A stretch of 64,000 bases of DNA from Marinicella gelatinilytica (GTDB lineage: Bacteria; Pseudomonadota; Gammaproteobacteria; Xanthomonadales; Marinicellaceae): contig NZ_JAPMLN010000006.1 of assembly GCF_026410405.1 (NCBI RefSeq), forward strand, positions 96,209 to 160,208, read 5' to 3'. The notes below the pieces were generated by a model. It did not search any database, was not told the DNA's origin, and worked only from the letters and a program-made list of their open reading frames with translations. Positions within the stretch are counted from its first letter, which is position 1, and the number at the start of each line of letters is the position of its first letter. Both the position numbers and the translations under genes were made by a program. This document shows, piece by piece, positions 47,167-55,588 of this stretch.

Positions 47167-47937
47167 ATGAAATTAAACCAAGTTAAAGCATTGATAACCG
47201 GTGGCGCTTCTGGTCTCGGACTGGCCTGCGCTCAACATATTATTAACGCCGGTGGTCAAGCCACCTTAATTGATATCAACGAAGATATCGGCCAATCACA
47301 GCAACAACAACTTCATGCAGAACGCGCCTTTTTTGTGGCTGCTGATGTCAGTAACGAAAGTGCCATTGAACAAGCCTGCCAACAAGCCCATGATTATATG
47401 GATGGCTTAAACGTGGTGATTAATTGTGCCGGTGTTCTGGCTGCAGGTCGGGTATTGGGACGTGAAGCACCCATGGCGCTCGATTATTTTAATAAAGCCA
47501 TTCAAATTAACTTAGTCGGGAGTTTTAACGTCACTAAAGCCGCTGCCCAACTAATGCAAAATAACAAAGGTGATGACGATAACCAACGTGGCGTCATTAT
47601 TAATACCGCATCTGTGGCTGCCTATGAAGGCCAAATTGGTCAAGCCGCTTACTCTGCATCAAAAGGCGGCATTGTTGGTATGACATTGCCTTTAGCAAGA
47701 GAATTTACCCGTTTTGGCATTCGCGTCATGACCATTGCACCAGGCGTGTTTTTAACCCCGATGGTGGCCGGTATGCCTGATGAGATTAAGAAAGCCTTAG
47801 GCGAGTCGGTACCCTTCCCTAAGCGTTTAGGAACACCGGCAGAGTTTGCACATACCGCCGCACATATCATTGAAAACACGTATCTGAACGGTTCAGTCAT
47901 TCGTTTAGACGGTGCCATTCGCTTAGAGCCGAAGTAA
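47167..47937 (+). CDS. SDR, HSD10/3-hydroxyacyl-CoA dehydrogenase type 2-like
   Basis: A 256-residue short-chain dehydrogenase. The start at 47167 is chosen because it gives MKLNQVKALITGGASGLG with the cofactor loop in place; an earlier frame start runs through the previous gene. NCAGVL, NTASVAAYEG, YSASKGG and the C-terminal FPKRLGTPAEFAHTAAHII and IRLDGAIR are typical of the HSD17B10 / HADH2 group, which oxidises 3-hydroxyacyl-CoAs, including branched-chain ones. Converges on the DUF454 gene with 17 bp between stops. Confidence 0.85.
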   Translation: MKLNQVKALITGGASGLGLACAQHIINAGGQATLIDINEDIGQSQQQQLHAERAFFVAADVSNESAIEQACQQAHDYMDGLNVVINCAGVLAAGRVLGREAPMALDYFNKAIQINLVGSFNVTKAAAQLMQNNKGDDDNQRGVIINTASVAAYEGQIGQAAYSASKGGIVGMTLPLAREFTRFGIRVMTIAPGVFLTPMVAGMPDEIKKALGESVPFPKRLGTPAEFAHTAAHIIENTYLNGSVIRLDGAIRLEPK

Positions 47938-47954
47938 CCCGTCTTCAGCAATGA

Positions 47955-48326
47955 CTATTTTGATGGCTTACTAAGAATGTAAGCCATCAAGCTGATAATT
48001 ACCATAAATACAATCACTAATACTGTGGTAGAAGCCCCTCGATACCAAACAACCCCAAAACTCAATGACATCATCACACAGGCCAACACCTTTGCTGTTG
48101 TCGGAATCGCCCGGTGATCACGCCAATTTCGTAAAACAGGCCCTAAACGCGGATGGTTTTCTAACCAATTTGCCAACCGCGGAGAACATCGGCTGGCTGC
48201 CCATAACGCCACAATTAAAAACGGCGTTGTGGGTAATAATGGCAACACCACACCAATCAATCCCAACACCAATGCAAGCACTGCAATCAGCCAATAAAAC
48301 CATTTTGCCTGAGGTAAAAGTTTCAT
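47955..48326 (-). CDS. DUF454/YbaN-family inner membrane protein
   Basis: A 123-residue protein with about four helices. LGLIGVVLPLLPTTPFLI and AASRCSPRLANWLENHPRLGP are diagnostic of DUF454 (YbaN). Function unknown. A perfect FNR-type box (48357-48370) lies 31 bp upstream and could affect this gene as well as nnrS. Confidence 0.88.
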   Translation of the reverse strand: MKLLPQAKWFYWLIAVLALVLGLIGVVLPLLPTTPFLIVALWAASRCSPRLANWLENHPRLGPVLRNWRDHRAIPTTAKVLACVMMSLSFGVVWYRGASTTVLVIVFMVIISLMAYILSKPSK

Positions 48327-48356
48327 ACTTTTTTAGAAGAATTCCGAGTTAACCAT

Positions 48357-48370
48357 TTGATGGGTATCAA
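48357..48370. promoter_or_regulatory. FNR/NnrR-type binding site upstream of nnrS
   Basis: TTGAT-GGGT-ATCAA is a perfect match to the TTGAT-N4-ATCAA consensus bound by FNR, ANR, DNR and NnrR proteins. It is centred about 106 bp before the nnrS start and 37 bp before the divergent DUF454 start. TATATT and CATAAT hexamers lie 11-22 bp beyond it in the nnrS direction. Known nnrS genes of Rhodobacter are under NnrR control. Confidence 0.65.
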
Positions 48371-48468
48371 GTTTTTGAGTTATATTCATAATTCAGGTCT
48401 GACAACAATGGAAAATGATTGATGAGCGGACTATTATACGAAATTAATGTCACACTGCCCATGAACCC

Positions 48469-49593
48469 ATGCCGAAAAAGCCGCTCGCCATGAAAACCAC
48501 CATCAAATCCCAGGATGTATTTTTCCCGACCGCCTGTCTGGCTGCCATCGGCTTATCATTGTTGTCACAAACAGCACGCATGGGACTAACCCCTTGGGCA
48601 GAAGGCTTAATTGGACTCGGCCACGCCCATGAACTGCTATTTGGTTTTGTGCTGGCACTTATTTGTGGATATACCTTAGGCAAAATACCGTTTATTAAAA
48701 TGTGGCTGATGGTACTTGTTTGGCTGGCTGCCAGAATTGCTTTTCTAATTTGGCCTGGCTCTGTCATTGCTGAAGGTTTCAATATTGTATTCGCATTGTG
48801 GGTGGTGCGTCACATTGCACCCCGATATTTGGTGGCTAAAAAGTGGCGTAATAAGATAATTGCACCCTTGTTGGTGGCGTTATTTTGTTTTCCTTTGGGG
48901 TGGTTTTTATTAAGTTTATTAAACTGGCCTCTTACGCCGCAAGCGTTTATGCAAAGCTTACTGATTTTATTGATAATGTTAATGTCATTTATTTCTGGAC
49001 GTATGTTAGCACCCGCTTTTGCTGGAGATTTACAGCAACAAAATTATATCCTCAAAGCCCGGGTGCAACCACGGATTGAAGCCGGGATACTTATAATTCC
49101 ACCACTGGCATCGATGCTGTTATTTCAGTCAATGACTCAGACTGTATCTGCACTGTTGTTGGTGATGTTAGCCGGCCTATTAATGGTTCGTGTGTTGCGC
49201 TGGCAGTTTTGGCGTTGTTGGCGACGCAGTGATTTAATGGGTTTAACTTTGGGTTATTTTTGGTTAATGAGCGGAAGTTTACTATTGGCCTATTCTTTGG
49301 CTTTTGGGGGTTACCATCCAGGATTTATTCATGTCATAACAGTGGGTGCCATTGGCACCCTGTCTGCCATGGTCATACTCAAATACCTGATGCCAAAACG
49401 CCACTTTCCGGCACTTGTTTTTTACCCGCCGATGATATTGATTTTAACAGCCGTAATCACGCGTCTACTCGCTGATTACAGCACGGCCAGAACCCATTGG
49501 TTGGTTTTATCAGTCAGTGCATGGTCTCTGGCGTATTCGTGGATTTTAATACAATGGATTAGAACCAGGATCACAGCTATTCAACCAACTTAA
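48469..49593 (+). CDS. nnrS: NnrS family protein
   Basis: A 374-residue polytopic haem-copper membrane protein with about 12 helices. GHAHELLFGFVLALICGYTL carries the family His pair. NnrS proteins lessen nitrosative stress by limiting iron loss from the labile pool and are driven by NO-responsive regulators. Here no denitrification gene is adjacent, so a stand-alone NO defence is inferred. The 3' end overlaps the convergent cvfB gene by 17 bp. Confidence 0.88.
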   Translation: MPKKPLAMKTTIKSQDVFFPTACLAAIGLSLLSQTARMGLTPWAEGLIGLGHAHELLFGFVLALICGYTLGKIPFIKMWLMVLVWLAARIAFLIWPGSVIAEGFNIVFALWVVRHIAPRYLVAKKWRNKIIAPLLVALFCFPLGWFLLSLLNWPLTPQAFMQSLLILLIMLMSFISGRMLAPAFAGDLQQQNYILKARVQPRIEAGILIIPPLASMLLFQSMTQTVSALLLVMLAGLLMVRVLRWQFWRCWRRSDLMGLTLGYFWLMSGSLLLAYSLAFGGYHPGFIHVITVGAIGTLSAMVILKYLMPKRHFPALVFYPPMILILTAVITRLLADYSTARTHWLVLSVSAWSLAYSWILIQWIRTRITAIQPT

Positions 49594-50410
49594 TCATGTC
49601 ATCAGTAATAACAATTTTTCTTTGTTTATACAGTTTACCCAAAGCTTTTTTGTAACTGCCTTTACTGACATGCCACTTGGCTTTAATGGCTTCCGGGCTA
49701 CTTTTATCAGTTAACGTGGATTTCCCGCCCTGTGTTTTTAAATCCGCATAAACCTGCTCTGCCAAATCCCCCAACTGTTCCTTATTGGGCAAATGAAGGG
49801 CCAGATTGATTTTACCTTCTGGACTAATTGATTTAACAAAACCTTTGCGTCGCTCACCAACACGCACTGTTTCATAGGCATCTTCCTGATGCAATAAACC
49901 TAAATACTGATTATTAATAACTGCTTTAAAACCCAAATCACTTTTTCCCCAAAAAAATAATTCAACCTGCTCACCACCCTTAAACGGACTGTTAATCTCC
50001 GGCAAAAACTTATTTAGCCGACTGCTGGCTGTGATGCGTTTTGACGCTTTATCTATATAAACATAAACACATTGTTTGTGACCCGGTTGTAATCGTCGTT
50101 TTTGTTCGCCAAAGGGTAATAACAAATCCTTGGGCAAGCCCCAATCTAAGAAAGCACCCATTTTATTGACATCGACAACCGTTAAAAAAGCACAATCACC
50201 TACTTGAACCAATGGTTTTTCAGTGGTCGCAATCGGCTGGTCATCGGTGTCCAGGTAAATAAACACCGAAATTGCGTCACCTTGCTGCATCGCATCGGTG
50301 ACAAATTTTGCCGGTAAAAAAACCGTTTTACCTTGTTCACTCACCAGTTGCGCACCATTGGTGAGTTTGTCTTGAATGGTTAAACGATTGGTTTGGCCTA
50401 TTTTAAGCAT
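49577..50410 (-). CDS. cvfB: S1-domain RNA-binding protein, CvfB/YitL-like
   Basis: A 277-residue protein of the CvfB family: three S1-like RNA-binding domains (AFLDWGLPKDLLLPFGEQ is the second; KGFVKSISPEGKINLALHLP the third) followed by a winged helix (WHVSKGSYKKALGKLYKQRKI). The start at 50410 overlaps the serC stop by 8 bp; a longer reading would sit entirely inside serC. It binds RNA and modulates virulence or envelope genes in Staphylococcus; the role here is unknown. Confidence 0.85.
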   Translation of the reverse strand: MLKIGQTNRLTIQDKLTNGAQLVSEQGKTVFLPAKFVTDAMQQGDAISVFIYLDTDDQPIATTEKPLVQVGDCAFLTVVDVNKMGAFLDWGLPKDLLLPFGEQKRRLQPGHKQCVYVYIDKASKRITASSRLNKFLPEINSPFKGGEQVELFFWGKSDLGFKAVINNQYLGLLHQEDAYETVRVGERRKGFVKSISPEGKINLALHLPNKEQLGDLAEQVYADLKTQGGKSTLTDKSSPEAIKAKWHVSKGSYKKALGKLYKQRKIVITDDMIKLVE

Positions 50411-51491
50411 GTTGTTTCTCAAAGGTTTCCATAAATTCAATCAAGGCATCGATGGCTGCCATGGGAACCGCATTATAAATACTGGCACGCATACCGCCGA
50501 CTGCTTTATGTCCTTTTAAAGCTTTTAAGCCTGCATCATTGCTATCAGCTAAAAACTGTTCATTCAGCTTATCATCGGCCAACCAAAACGGTACATTAAC
50601 TTCCGAACGAATGGCGGAATCAACACGATTGCTATAAAAATCACTGTTATCAATAAAATCATACAGTTTATTGGCTTTAGCTTGATTTAACTGCTGCATC
50701 GTTTTAACACCCCCCTGCTGTTGATACCATTGCAACACCAAATACATCATATACCAAACAAAAGTGGGTGGTGTGTTATAAGCCGAGCCGTGTTGCTCAA
50801 AAGTGGCATAATCCATTAATGTCGGTATATTGTTTTGATGCTTGCCAAGCATATCTTTACGAATAATCACCAAGGTTAAACCGGCAATCCCTAAATTTTT
50901 CTGAGCACTGGCATAAATCATGGCAAAATCATCCACTTTTATTTCGCGAGTCATAATATCTGATGTCATATCACAACACAGTGGCAAACCGTTACTGTCC
51001 GGCAAGTGGTGCCATTGAATCCCTTCCAAAGTTTCATTGCTGGTGTAGTGAAAATAATCAGCTGAGGAATCAATGTCCTTAACACGGTAATCACCTAAGC
51101 TATGCTGTGGTTGATAAGGTGCAGTTGGTGGTTTATTGGTGGTTTTAACCTGCGAAAACTTTTGGGCTTCTTGATAGGCTAAAAAGCCCCAGTAACCATT
51201 CACATGATAAACCGTAGAACGATTAGGCGCCGACAAATTCATCGGCAGCATGGCATATTGTAATCGAGCGCCACCGGGAACCAATAAAATCGCATAATCA
51301 TCGCTGATATTTAACAATGAACGTAACAATGACTCATTATCAGCCATTAAGGCTTTAAACTCAGGACTGCGGTGCGACACTTCCATCACAGAAGTACCTG
51401 TACCCCGCCAATCATCCAATTCATTTTTCAGTTGTTTTTTGACACCGGGAGGCAAAGCAGCCGGACCGGCTGAAAAGTTGTAAATTGACAT
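50403..51491 (-). CDS. serC: Phosphoserine aminotransferase
   Basis: A 362-residue PLP enzyme matching SerC along its length: NFSAGPAALPPGV at the start, SHRSPEFKAL, and the PLP Lys in YASAQKNLGIAG. It makes 3-phosphoserine for serine and pyridoxal synthesis. No serA or aroA neighbour is present, unlike the E. coli serC-aroA pair. It is followed by cvfB with an 8 bp overlap. Confidence 0.95.
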   Translation of the reverse strand: MSIYNFSAGPAALPPGVKKQLKNELDDWRGTGTSVMEVSHRSPEFKALMADNESLLRSLLNISDDYAILLVPGGARLQYAMLPMNLSAPNRSTVYHVNGYWGFLAYQEAQKFSQVKTTNKPPTAPYQPQHSLGDYRVKDIDSSADYFHYTSNETLEGIQWHHLPDSNGLPLCCDMTSDIMTREIKVDDFAMIYASAQKNLGIAGLTLVIIRKDMLGKHQNNIPTLMDYATFEQHGSAYNTPPTFVWYMMYLVLQWYQQQGGVKTMQQLNQAKANKLYDFIDNSDFYSNRVDSAIRSEVNVPFWLADDKLNEQFLADSNDAGLKALKGHKAVGGMRASIYNAVPMAAIDALIEFMETFEKQHA

Positions 51492-51630
51492 ACACCGCTA
51501 GATTATATTAAAGCTTGGATTGTAGCGGTTTTTAAGCAAAATCCAAGTAATAACCGCAATCTTTAAAACAGTGTTATTGGTGTTGTCACATTTCTGCGAT
51601 AATATAACCCTTTAATTTATATCGTCTGTC

Positions 51631-52860
51631 ATGGTTTCAGAAAAAAGGAAAATTCGCCAAAAACAAGCCACCATGCTATTGGATATCAGCAAGGCCATTG
51701 CCGAAGCAGGCACCCCGTCACATCGTTTAGAAACTTATATGCAAGTGATGCTTGAAAAATTCAATTTCAGTGGACAATTTGTGGCATTCCCAACAGCCAT
51801 TATTGCCAGTATCGGTGAAAGTGAAGGCGGCCACCAACGCACTTACATGGTTAAAACTAAATTAGGCGACATTAACTTAGGCACTTTGCAAAGAATTAAC
51901 AGCGTCATTAATGATTTGGAAAACAATGTCATTAATATAGACACAGCTTTAGAAACAATTCGCCACATCAAACATCAAGAGTCTGAATTTTCAGGCTGGC
52001 TTTATATTCTCGCTTACGGCATTGTTGGAGCCGGCTTTTCAACCCTATTCGCTGGTGGCTGGTTGGATGTGTTAGCGGCTTTTTGCTTGGGGCTGGTCAC
52101 CGGTGGGATTGCCAGAACCGGCGATAAATTTTTCCACTTATCCCATGTGGTGGTGCCTTTTGCAGCCATGGTGGTCGGATTTCTGGCCATTATGATTCAT
52201 CACTACACCAGTGGCATTAATTATGTCTTAGTCGCGCTCTCAGGATTAATCGTATTGATTCCGGGGTTAGGCATCACCATTGCCATGCGGGAATTATCCA
52301 CTGACCACCTGGTTTCTGGCAGTGGTCGATTAGCAGGCGCCATTACGGTTTTGTTTTTATTATCTTTTGGCCTGGCTTTGGGTTATATGATTGGTCATAA
52401 ACTCTTCGGCGATGAAGCCTTTACCCTATCTCCACCAACCCCTGACTGGTTTCGCTATTTAGCTATTGTCATCACTTCTTTGGCTTTTTCAGTAATTTTT
52501 AAAGCGCGATTAACTGATGTGTTTTGGATTTTCTTATCCATTGCTTTAGCCTATACTGGCTCTCAGCTGTTTAAACTATGGCTCGATCAACCTTTTATAT
52601 CATTAGCCACAGCGGTCTTAATTGCCACTGCCGGCAACATTTATTCACGTATTACTGATAATCCAGCCTCATTGATGCAAATTCCCGGCATTATTCTATT
52701 GGTTCCTGGCAGCATGGGTTTTAATTCCTTAACCGCCATGTACACCCAAGACACCATCACCGGCGTTCAAGCCGCCTTCAGCGCCGCCCTGGTTGCCGTC
52801 GCCATCTCTGTTGGTCTACTCGCCGGCAATCTGTTTGTTCCACCGAAAAAGGATTTGTAA
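51631..52860 (+). CDS. Threonine/serine exporter, fused ThrE
   Basis: A 409-residue protein with an N-terminal soluble half (SHRLE, VAFPTAIIASIGE) and about ten helices. The ThrE marks IVLIPGLGITIAMRELSTDHLVSGSGRL and PGIILLVPGSMGFNS (quoted in part) are present, showing both DUF1212 and DUF3815 parts in one chain. It exports threonine and serine, a plausible companion to the tdh-kbl route elsewhere in this window. Its stop overlaps the next start as TAATG. Confidence 0.88.
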   Translation: MVSEKRKIRQKQATMLLDISKAIAEAGTPSHRLETYMQVMLEKFNFSGQFVAFPTAIIASIGESEGGHQRTYMVKTKLGDINLGTLQRINSVINDLENNVINIDTALETIRHIKHQESEFSGWLYILAYGIVGAGFSTLFAGGWLDVLAAFCLGLVTGGIARTGDKFFHLSHVVVPFAAMVVGFLAIMIHHYTSGINYVLVALSGLIVLIPGLGITIAMRELSTDHLVSGSGRLAGAITVLFLLSFGLALGYMIGHKLFGDEAFTLSPPTPDWFRYLAIVITSLAFSVIFKARLTDVFWIFLSIALAYTGSQLFKLWLDQPFISLATAVLIATAGNIYSRITDNPASLMQIPGIILLVPGSMGFNSLTAMYTQDTITGVQAAFSAALVAVAISVGLLAGNLFVPPKKDL

Positions 52861-53234
52861 TGGTTAGAATCGATAAATGGTTATGGGCAGCGCGGTTTTT
52901 CAAGACCCGTTCCCTGGCAAAAAAAAATGTTGAGCAAGGCAAAATAAAAGTCAATGGCCAACGCTGTAAACCAGCGAGAACCGTTGACATAGGTGATCAA
53001 ATTAGTATTAAGAAGAGTCAAGCCAAGTGGGTGGTTGATGTGCTTGAATTATCTGAACAGCGCGGTCCTGCTAAAGTGGCACAAACACTTTACCAAGAGA
53101 CCGCCGCAAGCCAAAAGGAACGCGAAGACCAGCAATTGCTTAACAAACTGGAATACCACTCAACACCCAAACCTGACGGCCGTCCTTCTAAAAAAGACCG
53201 GCGTGAAATTCAAAAATTTAAGAAAAAATTTTAA
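52860..53234 (+). CDS. hslR: Heat shock protein 15 (S4-domain)
   Basis: A 124-residue RNA-binding protein. The N-terminal S4 fold (RIDKWLWAARFFKTRSLAKK) is followed by the Hsp15 core LYQETAAS and the final GRPSKKDRREIQKFK, all shared with E. coli HslR. It binds 50S subunits carrying stalled nascent chains. Translationally coupled to the exporter gene by a TAATG overlap. Confidence 0.93.
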   Translation: MVRIDKWLWAARFFKTRSLAKKNVEQGKIKVNGQRCKPARTVDIGDQISIKKSQAKWVVDVLELSEQRGPAKVAQTLYQETAASQKEREDQQLLNKLEYHSTPKPDGRPSKKDRREIQKFKKKF

Positions 53235-53331
53235 AAAGCCCTTTGCAAGCTTATCCAGCTTAACATAGCAGCAAGACATGCCTTGTCGTTATTAAGGTAT
53301 TTAGATGAAAATTCTCAATCGGGAAGCCACT

Positions 53332-53838
53332 TTAATCACTATTCAATACATTGACCACGGCCGGCTGACCTGTTGCTTCTGGAATCACCACCACCTGATA
53401 AATCAAATGATAGGTGGCCTCATCCATATCCGGCACGACCTGTTGAGACATTAACCGCACCAAGTCAGGGGTGGTGTTACTGTGACCGACAATCACGGCA
53501 TTTTTATTTTCTTTAAGCAGTTGCTGCGCAAAATTCTCTAAATCGCCGGCGTCATAGGTAATAATCGGTAAATTTTTAATTTCAGCAATGGGCTTGGCGG
53601 TTGCTTTAGTTCGCAGATAGTTTGTTGAATATATCACTTCAATTTCAGCTGTGGATAACAAATGAGCGATGCGTTGGGCTCTTTGCTCGCCCTGCTGTGT
53701 TAATGAAGGATCATCACCCAATTGTTTTTCGGCATGTCGTATCAGATAAATGGTGGCTGCTAACGAATGACCTGCACACATAACAATCAATAACAACACC
53801 ATAACAACCCGTTGATTTAATAAACTGTAGTTCTTCAT
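53332..53838 (-). CDS. Exported histidine phosphatase family protein
   Basis: A 168-residue protein. MKNYSLLNQ then VLLLIVMCAGHSLA gives a signal peptide, and TIYLIRHAEK opens a histidine-phosphatase domain with the catalytic His in RHAE. GHSNTTPDLVRLMSQ carries the second His. An earlier start is rejected because it would put an extra 18-residue tail before the signal. It is divergent from the TetR-RND operon; its own role is unclear. Confidence 0.78.
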   Translation of the reverse strand: MKNYSLLNQRVVMVLLLIVMCAGHSLAATIYLIRHAEKQLGDDPSLTQQGEQRAQRIAHLLSTAEIEVIYSTNYLRTKATAKPIAEIKNLPIITYDAGDLENFAQQLLKENKNAVIVGHSNTTPDLVRLMSQQVVPDMDEATYHLIYQVVVIPEATGQPAVVNVLNSD

Positions 53839-53911
53839 CGATGAGCTCGCCACAAATAAACACAGTATAAATTTATTATTGATTGTCTTCATTATATTTT
53901 TGAATTCAAGA

Positions 53912-53940
53912 TTGACCGACCGGTCAGTCAGCTATATAAT
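53912..53940 (+). promoter_or_regulatory. Consensus promoter with TetR operator inside
   Basis: TTGACC (53912-53917), a 17 bp spacer, and TATAAT (53935-53940) form a near-consensus promoter. Overlapping the -35 and spacer is TGACCGAC-CGGTCAGTCA (53913-53930), an inverted repeat with one mismatch per half. This form is typical of operators recognised by TetR/AcrR autoregulators. The ATG of the regulator lies 8 bp after the -10, so its message is leaderless or almost so. Confidence 0.75.
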
Positions 53941-53948
53941 CCGTTGTT

Positions 53949-54533
53949 ATGAATCCAACAACCACTAAAAAAGAAGCCATCCTGGCGACCGCCCTCACCT
54001 TATTTGCCGAGCATGGCTTTGCCCATGTGTCGATTGCCATGATTGCGGATCAATCAAAAGTCACCAAGAGCTTAATATTTCATCATTTTGGGAACAAAGA
54101 ACAATTATGGGATGAAGTTAAACAGCACTACTTTACGCAATACGCCAAAACCCAGGAAGTTCTCTTTGAACAAGAAAAAAATCCCTTGGCACTGATTGAG
54201 AAGTCTGTGCGTAATTATTTTGACTTTATTCAACAAAACCCTCTGGTGGCGAGGTTTTTTAGTTATGCGCATTTAGACAATGATGACAGCTGCGGTGATC
54301 TTGATCGTCCCTTAATTGATCAGGCGAATTTATTGATAAGAAGTGCGCAAAATCAAGGTCTAATCCGTTCCAGCATAAACCCAACTGTGTTAATTATGAC
54401 TTTTATCACCGGTATTAATCAATACTTTGTGGCCCGCTGTCGTTTTCAGCAGTGGGATGCCGATTTATACCAGGATAATGACACATTTATTAATGGCTTT
54501 ATTGAATTACTGATGGCAGGAATTACACCATGA
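53949..54533 (+). CDS. TetR/AcrR family regulator of the RND operon
   Basis: A 194-residue regulator: N-terminal KKEAILATALTLFAEHGFAHVS, then the helix-turn-helix IADQSKVTKSLIFHHFGNKEQLW (residues about 31-53). The C-terminal domain is for a ligand not identifiable here. It is first in an operon with a membrane-fusion protein and an RND pump, overlapping the next start by 4 bp, and the palindrome at 53913-53930 suggests autorepression. Confidence 0.9.
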   Translation: MNPTTTKKEAILATALTLFAEHGFAHVSIAMIADQSKVTKSLIFHHFGNKEQLWDEVKQHYFTQYAKTQEVLFEQEKNPLALIEKSVRNYFDFIQQNPLVARFFSYAHLDNDDSCGDLDRPLIDQANLLIRSAQNQGLIRSSINPTVLIMTFITGINQYFVARCRFQQWDADLYQDNDTFINGFIELLMAGITP

Positions 54534-55588
54534 ACACACAAAAAACTATCGGCTATCTCATCATCATTGTGGTTTTGTTAACCGGCTGCAAAGATAACCT
54601 CAACCACTCAGAAGACCCATCGGACAGTCAAATTATTTATGCGGCGTTTTCACCACAAACCCAACAAAAGCAGCATCAAATTAGTGCCTTCGTTCAGGCA
54701 CTTGATCAGGCTCAGTTGGGTTTCCAAGTGCCTGGCAGATTATCTGATCAATGGGTTGAGATAGGACAAGCGGTGAACCAAGGTGATGATTTACTCAGTT
54801 TATACAACCCCGCTTTGGCGCCTCAAATTGACCGGTTAAATGCACAAATTAAAGCCAATCAAGCTGAATTGACACAAACCCAGGCAGAGTTAGAAAGAAA
54901 TCAATCCTTATCCAGTATTCAAGCCATCAGTCAAAATCAACTGGATCGCTTAGCCAGTCAAGTTAAGCAGTTACAGGCACAACATGCCACGTTATCGGCA
55001 CAATTACAGGAAGCGCAAAATAACTTTCAAGAAACCACTTTAAAAGCCCCGTTCTCTGGCGAAGTGGCAGATATACTGGTAAAACCCGGCACCATGGTGC
55101 AAGCCGGACAACCGGTGATAACCCTGAGTGGTTCCGAGGTATTTGAAGCCCCGCTTTATATCAGTCATGATTTATTAAAGCACCTAACCGTTAAACAGCA
55201 ACTCAATGCGTTTATCGGTCAACAAACATTTACCGTGACAGTGAAAGAAATCAGCCGCGCAGCCAATCCCGCTTCTCAACTGTTTAAAGTTCTGGTAAGC
55301 ATAGACCCAAAAATCAGACTTCTTGCGGGAGAAAAAATTGAACTTATCATCAAAGAACCGATAGATCATATCTATCAATTGCCGGTCAATGCCGTGATTG
55401 ATGACGGCATTAATGAGCCTTATATTTATAGCCTTGAAAACAATGTGGTTAAAAAATTAACGGTTGGCGTTGTGGACTTTTATCAAAACCAAGTTTGGGT
55501 AACCATTGATCAGCACAAAGGTGATGTCACCATTGTCACTGATGGACAAAGCACCCTGACACCACAACAAACTGTACCAAGCGTATGA
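54530..55588 (+). CDS. RND efflux periplasmic adaptor lipoprotein
   Basis: A 352-residue membrane-fusion protein with a lipobox (VVLLTGC), then a coiled-coil hairpin (residues about 90-160), a lipoyl-like part (TTLKAPFSGEVADILVKPGTMVQAGQPV), and a beta-barrel region. It bridges the inner-membrane pump to an outer-membrane channel, for which no gene is present in this window. ATGA overlaps join it to the regulator and the pump. Confidence 0.9.
   Translation: MNTQKTIGYLIIIVVLLTGCKDNLNHSEDPSDSQIIYAAFSPQTQQKQHQISAFVQALDQAQLGFQVPGRLSDQWVEIGQAVNQGDDLLSLYNPALAPQIDRLNAQIKANQAELTQTQAELERNQSLSSIQAISQNQLDRLASQVKQLQAQHATLSAQLQEAQNNFQETTLKAPFSGEVADILVKPGTMVQAGQPVITLSGSEVFEAPLYISHDLLKHLTVKQQLNAFIGQQTFTVTVKEISRAANPASQLFKVLVSIDPKIRLLAGEKIELIIKEPIDHIYQLPVNAVIDDGINEPYIYSLENNVVKKLTVGVVDFYQNQVWVTIDQHKGDVTIVTDGQSTLTPQQTVPSV

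Noticed and set aside
47962..47988. Perfect 10 bp hairpin (GATGGCTTAC / GTAAGCCATC) as a terminator
   Set aside because: It lies in the last codons of the DUF454 gene and has no T-run on either strand, so I do not call it a terminator, although it is between convergent genes.
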